This document shows, in pieces, positions 57,498 through 64,000 of a DNA stretch of 64,000 nucleotides (its first letter is position 1; every line of letters begins with the position of its first letter). Source of the DNA: Bilabrum cf. latius. Taxonomy: Eukaryota > Bigyra: Bicosoecida > Bigyra > Bicosoecida. Location: contig OZ237747.1 of assembly GCA_965178125.1 (NCBI GenBank), forward strand, positions 124,001-188,000, in the 5' to 3' direction. Position numbers and translations under genes: made by a program. Under the pieces are notes generated by a model. The model made no database searches. It was not told the DNA's origin and was given only the letters and a program-made list of their open reading frames with translations.

Positions 57498-60400
57498 TCA
57501 ATACGCACCCCGGTATCCCAGGTGCGATCCAGCACCGTGGCCCGCATGGCTCGCCAGGCTGGCAGTGCTGCTGGCCGCCGCACCGCCTCCCACCCCGCCA
57601 TTGCCACGGCCGGGCCCCATCTTCGAGCTGCCCACCCAACCCCTCCCCCTCCCCCTCCCTGCCTCTGCATCGCCACCTGCCCTGGTCGGGGCTCGGCCTG
57701 GGGCCAGTCCGAACCCCCTGGGCTACGAGTGGCGCGCTGCATCCACCGCTTGCCCCTCGCCCGAGCCTTGCTCTCCCCCCCTCCACCCCCGCCCCATGGC
57801 GCCTGTGGCACCACCACCGCCAGGGCCCGCGGGAGCTCGCTGCCCACCCACGGGCACGGGCATGCCAGAATTCCCCGCGCCTTGCGAACCAGAGCCAGCG
57901 ATGCCGCTGCGCCCAGACCGAGATGGAGTGTAGCCGTTGTGCCCAGGCTCCGCCACGGCACCGCGCACACGCCCCCCTTCACCTTCACCTTCCTCGTCCT
58001 CCCGCGGGTCCGTCTGCTGCTTCCTGCTCGGACTCAGGCTCGGGCTCGGGCTCCTTGCGGCCAGCACGCCCTCAGAGAACAACGAGCGATCCCTCTCTGA
58101 CAATGCCCACAGCTCGATCGACAGCGACACGGGCACACGAGCGGTACCACCGCGCGATGCACCCTCACCCCCACCCTCACCCTCCACCTCCACCTCCACG
58201 GCGGCCTCCAGCAGGACACCCCACTGGAAGGCAGCCTCCAGCCCGGCCCACGAAGAGGCAGCGGCACCGGGCGTGTCTCTGCTCTTTCTGCCGGCCTGTC
58301 TCTCGAGGAAGGACTCGGTCAGCCCTCCGGCCCCCTCGATGGCCGCCAGTCGAGAGAGACCCGCCAGCGGGAGCTGCCCGCGCACTGCCTTGCCGCCATC
58401 GCGCCCGGGCTCCTCCTCGGCACTCCAGCGCAGCACAGCCCCTGCCCCCGCCCCTGCCCCTGCAGAGCCAGAGCCATCTGCCACCGACACGCGCACCACC
58501 CTGGGTTGCTTGCTTCCGTCCTTGCGACCGAGGGGCGTGGACAGGGAGAGTCCGAAGGTTCGCCGCGCCGCCTTGGCTGCAGCCTTGCTCTTGCACCTCA
58601 CGCGGTAGTCGGTGCAAGCCATGAGCATACCGCCACGCATTGACCTCAAGGCCCCGGCCTCCGCTGAGTCCTCGCGCCCGACTAGTGCACCGCCGTCCCC
58701 ATCTCCAGTAGGCTGCTACCAGCCCAGCGCGCCACCATCGGCAGCAGGACCTGCTCCAGCCTGTGCTCGGCTGCTCGATCCGGGACTCAAGCCCTCGGGT
58801 CCCCCGCTCTCTCCACGCACCTTCCCCAGCGCCCCATCCCCCAGCCCGCCGCCGTGCACAGACTGCCTGGAGCCGTTCATGATTGCCTCCGAGGCAGCCT
58901 TCACGTTGGCCTCGATGGCTCGCAGGGCGCTGAGCACATCTCCCGCCGGGCTAGAGGGGCCTGTCTCCGCACCGCTGCCGGTGGTGCTGGGTCCCGCTGT
59001 CCCCCCCCCATGTCTCGAGGGAGTGCCCCCCCTAGGAGCATGGTCCCAGGGCAGCTCGGGCGCATGTGCCCCTGAGTGCCCCTCCTCCCCATGCTTGACG
59101 TGCTGCCCACGCGCAGGTGCAGGTGCATATTTGCTCCCTGGTGACGGCTCGCCCGCGCGTTTGGAGCGGGGAGAGGACACCGGAGAAGGAGACCAGGGCA
59201 GCGGGGATGCCCCGCGCTCGCTCGCCTACCGACCCCGGCTGTCGATTCCTCGGCGGCTCCCCGGTGTCTGAGCCTGGGCCTGTGCCCTGTCCCTGGCTCT
59301 CGCCTACCTGTTCGCCTTGATGCGTCGGAGCTGTTCCCTGAGCGCCCTCTCCTCCTCGCCCTCCTCGTCGTCGTCCTCATACTCGTCCGGACCTGCCCCT
59401 GCCCCTGCCCCTGCCCCTCGCTGCTCCATCATCGATGCATCAGGGCTGCCGCGCGACAGTGCACCGCTCCAGTCACGGCGCGACAATCGCTGTTCCTCCT
59501 CGGCAGAGCTGGGCCCCCACGGCCCCCGCCCGAGCTCCCTCTACCTCTCCCCGTCCCGCGCTCCGTGGTTATGCGCGAAGGACACCCCGGGAGAGGTGAA
59601 TGAGCCGAGGATGTCGCCCTCATCTTCGCCCTCGTCTGCGTCTTCACCGTCGCCTCCACCCTCGCCCATCCCCCCGAAGGCCCCCCCTCGAGATGCAGCT
59701 CCCGCCCCCCTCGAGCCCCGTGTCCCCGTCCCCGTCTCCCTCCTCGTCCTCCTGCCAGCCCCCCTCGCCCTCCCGGCGTCCGACTCCGTCGCATCCAGAG
59801 CAGACAGCGAGGCACCCAGGGACAGCTGCTCCGCCCGCGCTGCCCTCTCCTGCTCCTGGGCCTTCCTCAGCCTCAGGACCCTCAGCGCATCCGAAGGGGA
59901 CGCGCCCATGGAGGCCTCGCCCTCCCTCAGCGCCTCGTGCACGCGCCGCGCCGTAGCCGCGTCCTCGTCCTCACCCTCGCCCTCGTACTCGAGGTGGTCC
60001 GCGCCCGACACCCCCGCTCGGCGGTCCGATCTGCTGCCGGCCCGCCGCGACCGCGACCGCGACCTGGATCTCTAGCCTATCCCGGCCACTCGCTGCAGGA
60101 AATCTGCCGCGTCGTCGGGGCTGCTGGGGAACACGAGGAAGGTGTCTCCGAGCGGGGACACCGCGGCTGCTGCTGGGGAAGCAATGCCCAGGGCACCTTG
60201 CAGCCGGGCGTACCCCGCCGCTGAAGGGTGTGACGAGTGGACCACGGAAGCGGTGCCTGCCCCGTTCGGCTGCTGCTGCTGCTGATACTGCGGATGGTGC
60301 TGCGGATGGTGCTGAGCGTGGGGATGCTGTGCAGACGGGTCACCCCCGCGCGTACCCCACGGCCCTGTTTGGCTGGCAGAGTCACCCGCCCACAGGCCAG

Positions 60401-62015
60401 ACGCAGCCCCCACTGACAGTGCAGACGAGCCCCCAGCCTGGGGCACGAGCCCCGGGGTACCCCCCGGGCGATAACCAGGCTACCAGCTGCCGTGCACTTG
60501 CCCCTGCCCCTGCCCCTGCACCTGCAGAGGCCCACCAACAGCTGCACTGCCCGCATCGAAGGCAGACCCCACACTGGTGCCTCCTGCACCGCCTGTTCCC
60601 ACCCAGCTCCCGTGCGGCGAGCTTCCCTGCAGCGTCCCCGGCCCAACTCCACCATGGGGCACGTGCACCCTCAGGTTGCTGGTGCTGACTCCCTGACCGT
60701 TCTCCCCTGCACCAGCAGCAGCAGCAGCAGCAGCAGCCGGCCCTTGGCCTTGCAGGAACATGGGCTGCCAGGCACCGCCGGGCTGGCTCGAGGGCTAAAG
60801 CCGCTGCTGACCCTGACCCTGACCCTGACCCTGACCCTGCTCGTGTTGCTGTTGCTGCAGCATTGCGGAGGGAACAGGGACCATGACCCGCTCTCCACTG
60901 GCCGTGGTCGTGGGAACCATCACGTGCCCGGGCGGCAACTGGAACGAACCGTCGTGCGATGCACCTGGGGACGCAGATGGCTTCACCGTTGCTGGATCCT
61001 AGGTTGGGTTGCGCACCGCCGGCGGCTTGCTAGCCGGGGCGAGGGGGCCCATGGGCTCCTCGCTGCCGGCCTGATTCTGTCCCTGTCCTTGCGCCTGCGC
61101 CTGCGGGGTGCCCGGGCCCAGCACGGGGGGGGCCTAGCCGGCCGGAGGGGGGGGTGCTGCGGTGCTCCCCCCCCCTGCGGGCTACCACTGAGGAGCGGCG
61201 TCCTGCGCGGCTGGTACCGGCGCTGGCGTGGGCTTGCCCCCAGGAGGGGGTCCCTTGCCCCCCGGTGGCTTCCCGCGCTTGGGGGCGGACCCAGGCGGCT
61301 TGCCCTTGCCCTTGCCTTTCTTCTTGCCCTTCGGCTTGGGCTTGGACTTTCCACGGCCTGCCTTCTTGCCAGACAGACCGTCGGCCCCGGCCTCACCTCC
61401 CTTCCGCGATCGCTTGGAGCCCTTCGTCTTCCTGGGCGCCGGGGTTGGGGCGGGGCCGCCGTCGGAGTCATCGTCGCTGCTGCTCGCGGGGGGCATCCCG
61501 TCCGAGTCGGAGTCGGAGTCCATGCCAGCTAGCTTCAGCAATCCACCACCACCCATGGCATTCGCACCCGCTCCAAACAGATTGGCCTTGCCGTCTGCCT
61601 TGCCTGTGATGAGTCGGCTCGCATCCGTGTCAGCTTTCGGCGCCGGCGCAGGAGCGGGTGCTGGCGCTGGCGCTCCAAAAGAGATGGCCGGGGCATCATC
61701 CCCGAAGTCAAGCAATGGGGGCCCATCTTCCGTAAAGTCCAGAGTCCCCACTGGATCAGCAGCCGGAGCCTCGGCAGGCGTCTCATCTTCCTTCGGCTTG
61801 TCTGGCTTCTTGCTGCTACCAAAGAGACCAAATCCCCACCCACGAGACTTTTTTGCATCTGCCTATGCCTAATCTTTCTTTGCCTGCGCCTCGCTTGCTT
61901 TTGCGAGCGACGCCGCGTACCCACTAGTGTTTTGCTAGGCCGGTGCAGGCGCCGGGGCATCGCCACCAAAGGAAGGGGCATCATCCGTAAAATCCAGCAT
62001 GCCGAAATCCGACAT
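57498..62015 (-). CDS. Low-complexity Q/G/P-rich protein of 1505 aa, fourteen in-frame UAG
   Basis: One frame from ATG 62015 to TGA 57500-57498. Three acidic DF motifs open it: MLDFTDDAPSFGG, TLDFTEDGPPLLDFGDDAP and a following ISFG, a spacing like adaptor-binding DxF motifs. Next are a Lys/Gly/Pro block, a Gln/Gly/His/Ala-rich region (60000-61200), an Arg/Ser run, an acidic helix (EERALREQLRRIKANR) and a C-terminal segment with a possible small beta domain (MLMACTDYRVRCKSKAAAKA, PRVVRVSVADGS). UAG (first base) at 61937, 61871, 61865, 61184, 61136, 61001, 60797, 60482, 60074, 59543, 59306, 59228, 58718 and 57725. Several lie where Gln is natural (AKKD-x-A-x-ADAKK; GER-x-REL). No family is recognised. 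A role in vesicle coats is only a guess from the DF motifs. A split into more than one gene is possible but no stop other than TAG occurs. Confidence 0.65.
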
Positions 62016-62210
62016 GAAAACTCACTTATCCTTTAGAGAGCTGCTTTGGTCTCGGCACCAAAAGCCAGCAAGTGTGGCTGGTCGGGAATGGGGTGGTTCG
62101 TTCAGCTCTTGGGTTCCTTCTAGGTTCGTTGGGTTCGCTCGCTTCTGTGCGACCGGTTGCGACCGCATGATAGAGGCGAGCACGATTCTAAGCCTGGCAT
62201 ACTGAGCGCT
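62016..62210. promoter_or_regulatory. Divergent intergenic region, 195 bp
   Basis: The start codons of the 1505-aa gene (minus) and the small coiled-coil gene (plus) face away from each other across this stretch. It must hold both promoters, if both genes are real. No TATA-like or other named element is evident. Confidence 0.4.
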
Positions 62211-62717
62211 ATGGAGGAGGACAAAATGAAGGAGCACATAACAGGCTTAGAAGAAACTATCCAAAGCTTGCGTCTACGGCTTCGGCAAGCCCTTGGGCGA
62301 GCATGCGAGGCGGAACGCAACGCTCGCCTTGCAGGCGCCGAGCTGACAGCAGTCTTGGCCTACTGCGGTCCAGATCATCCAATTCACCAGATTTTTTCGC
62401 AGCCAATCGAAATAAAAGGGAACTTAGAAACGTAGATCCCGCGCAAGCTTACGTTTGACGAGGCTGTTGCAAGTTCAGGCCGGCAGCAGCTGCGTCCGAC
62501 ATCCAAGAAGCTCGCCGCCCTTGCTCGTGAGGTAGCCGTATCGCCTCGCAAGGTCGCGGCAGCCAGGGCAATGAAACATCGCGAGGAAATATTCTCTCCA
62601 AGCACGACCTCCGGATCTGGAGCTGGTGGCGGTTCGCCAGGGCTGGAGGCGAGCACCGCTGCATCGGTTGAGGTTACGGTGCACTCTGGAGTCGCAGAAA
62701 GCGTTGTTCCTGTTTGA
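62211..62717 (+). CDS. Small coiled-coil protein, 168 aa, one in-frame UAG
   Basis: ATG 62211 to TGA 62715-62717, one UAG at 62433. The first half is a coiled coil (MEEDKMKEHITGLEETIQSL and a following Leu/Arg/Ala heptad stretch) and ends in PDHPIHQIFSQPIEIKGN. After the UAG (LET-x-IPRKLTFDEAV) comes a basic segment (SKKLAALAREVAVSPRKVAA) and a Gly/Ser/Val-rich tail. No family is recognised. Readthrough is supported by unchanged frame and coding-like composition, but this is the weakest of the multi-part genes. Confidence 0.6.
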
Positions 62718-62910
62718 ATATGCAATATTGGTCGACTGTAGGGGCATCGATAGATTCAAGAGGTCTTTGCAGCGCCGAAGGACGTCTCGTTGGCTGTAGG
62801 GAAGACTCGAGAGGACGAGCAACGATTGACACTGCGACTGAGACATCGTGGCTGAGTACTCTGCGTATTGATCATAGTGTGATATTAATGTCCTTTTATA
62901 TGCAAACAGG

Positions 62911-64000
62911 TCATGAGCCCCCGGCACCCCCTTTAGCTGCGCCACTGCCAGCCGATCCGGATGCGCCTTTCCCCCCGCGGAAGACTCTGAGACTGAACAC
63001 GTCGAAGGCGTTCACTACTATATGCACGTCGCCAGCCGCGTCCTTATGGAATTGTACGCCAGTCAAAGGGTGGTCGGACACTTCGCATCGGAAGGCCACG
63101 CTCAGCTTGACGCTGCCATCCGCGGCGGGGTCCACCCTCCATACGAGCAGGACGGCGTCCTCTGAAGTGGTCGCAAAAAGGGGCTCGCTGGGGTGTGACG
63201 TCACCGCTGTCACACACCTGCAGTGTGCATCGGCCTTGGCCAGCAGCTTGCCCCGCTTTGCACATGCCACGCGCACCTGCCCCGCGACGTCGGCCACCAG
63301 CAGCGTGCTCCCTTGCAGCGCCACCCCGGCGGCAGGCGCCCCCGTCGGGCTCTTGATGGACGCCAGCACAGAAGGGTGTCCGGCATCTACCATATTCCAG
63401 ATCGCCAAGGTGCCATCCTCGTCGCAAGACGCCAGCAGCTGCTGCCCCGACCCGTCCGTACCAGCTGCAATGCCAACCACTGGAGCCTCGTGACCGCCAG
63501 CCAATACCCGCTGCTGCTTAATCACCGGGGCTTCCCCGTCGCCAAATGCAACGGAAAACTCGAATACGCTGCCTGTGGAAGAGCCAATGTAGATCAAGCC
63601 AGCAGAGGCGTTGTACGCGATGCCGGCGCAGAATGCCGCGCGCCGGCCGCTCGCACCAGTCAAGCTTGCAGGAATAACGAAGGAGTGCGCAAGTCTGCTA
63701 TTGAGCCAAAACTATGCACCCTGGGACATCGCAACGACAAGGATGTTCTTGCCCCCGATCGGACAGAAGCACGTTTGGGAGACACCGCCTCTGTGCGGAG
63801 ACGACGGCAGTTTCGTAGAAGAGGCTGTTCGGCTCTCGTCCCCGATGTGCTCGCTCGAAATTTTGTGAACCTAATTGTCATGCACGAATGCCTGCGGTCG
63901 GTGCCATTGAATCAACTCAGCGCAGATTGCCTGTATGCGGCAGCGTGACTACAGTTGCACAGGTGGATTGACCCGACTTACCAGCTCTGAGTCCGATATT
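62911..64000 (-). CDS. WDR54-like beta-propeller protein, 5' partial, two in-frame UAG
   Basis: The model is a 3' exon 62911-63891 (327 codons with stop TGA) and an upstream exon reaching the window edge (63982-64000). The 90-nt intron starts GTAAGT and ends CGCAG; the upstream phase is assumed to be 0. WD40-type blades are visible: GIAYNASAGLIYIGSSTGSV, HEAPVVGIAAGT...DGTLAIWN, GVALQGSTLLVADVAGQVRV, HCRCVTAVTSHPSEPLFATT...LVWRV, and the end DHPLTGVQFHK...AFDVFSLRVF. The last element and overall order resemble WDR54. UAG (first base) at 63873 and 63714; the second is in VVAMSQGA-x-FWLN, where animal WDR54 has Gln as I recall it. Function in the cell is unclear. Confidence 0.75.

Noticed and set aside
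1-64000. UAG = Leu
   Set aside because: Leu would suit a few sites (TBC 6324, cyclase 51369, SNF2 36137) and has precedents. It fits poorly in CAG repeats (3639, 4662), coiled coils (61865-61871, 19695-19698), the TMEM18 loop, the SDR helix and the WW domain. Gln is acceptable everywhere.
1-64000. UAG = Tyr or Glu
   Set aside because: Tyr suits the WW site and one TMEM18 column, but not the low-complexity Gln/Ala/Arg contexts. Glu is possible at some helices, but TAG in CAG repeats points to a CAG origin.
1-64000. Pyrrolysine, or pseudogenes and sequencing errors as the cause of in-frame TAG
   Set aside because: TAGs are frequent, in many unrelated genes, never accompanied by TAA, TGA or frameshifts, and TAG never ends a gene. 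This is a code property, not decay or a special amino acid.
1-64000. TAG-containing gaps as introns
   Set aside because: Sequence on both sides of each TAG is contiguous in frame, often mid-domain, with no GTRAG/CGCAG pair around it. Real introns here have clear borders.
1-64000. CRISPR array, insertion sequence or prophage
   Set aside because: No spaced repeats, transposase or phage genes are seen; introns and gene content are eukaryotic.

Overview
This is a GC-rich, gene-dense nuclear window from a protist-like eukaryote. It has spliceosomal introns and eukaryotic families (Rab GTPase, HECT ligase, SNF2 helicase, WW domains, MRH receptor, TMEM18, WDR54 and a two-block membrane nucleotidyl cyclase). 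I see 20 protein genes. Most gaps are 100-550 bp. I cannot place the organism in a group. Monofunctional histidinol dehydrogenase and a YeeE-type sulfur transporter fit a free-living heterotroph or alga.

The main result is the genetic code. Read with the standard code, most genes here shatter into fragments. Every break is TAG, the frame is unchanged across it, and protein homology or composition continues. I count about 90 in-frame TAG codons in 16 of 20 genes and no in-frame TAA or TGA. Of the genes whose ends lie in the window, 18 stop with TGA, two with TAA and none with TAG. Conserved sites and repeats containing TAG point to glutamine. All coordinates below assume UAG = Gln with UGA and UAA as stops.

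Layout: 1-6974 (+) TBC Rab-GAP giant, 5' end outside the window; 7528-8424 (+) 2OG oxygenase; 8966-12330 (+) HECT ligase; 12527-13849 (+) YeeE transporter; 14234-15214 (+) FolD; 15458-16697 (-) SPFH protein; 17048-18758 (-) histidinol dehydrogenase; 18898-21246 (-) triple WW protein; 21971-23270 (+) MRH receptor; 23551-25728 (-) secreted pectin-lyase-fold protein; 25813-26865 (+) mitochondrial SDR; 27215-33475 (+) 2086-aa orphan; 33669-40868 (-) SNF2 helicase fused to a Rad7-like LRR; 41140-52173 (-) 3677-aa membrane cyclase; 52514-54949 (-) EF-hand-like protein; 55168-56216 (-) Rab5-like GTPase; 56397-57362 (-) TMEM18-like; 57498-62015 (-) 1505-aa low-complexity protein; 62211-62717 (+) small coiled coil; 62911-64000 (-) WDR54-like, 5' end outside the window.

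Introns are few and mostly short (90-150 nt, one of 325). Donors are GTRAG and all nine acceptors found end in CGCAG. The giant genes are intronless while the small Rab gene has four introns and a 15-nt exon. Neighbouring genes do not form an evident pathway. Membrane traffic (TBC, Rab, MRH), signalling (cyclase, WW, HECT), DNA repair (SNF2-LRR) and core metabolism (FolD, HisD, SDR, 2OG) are interspersed.
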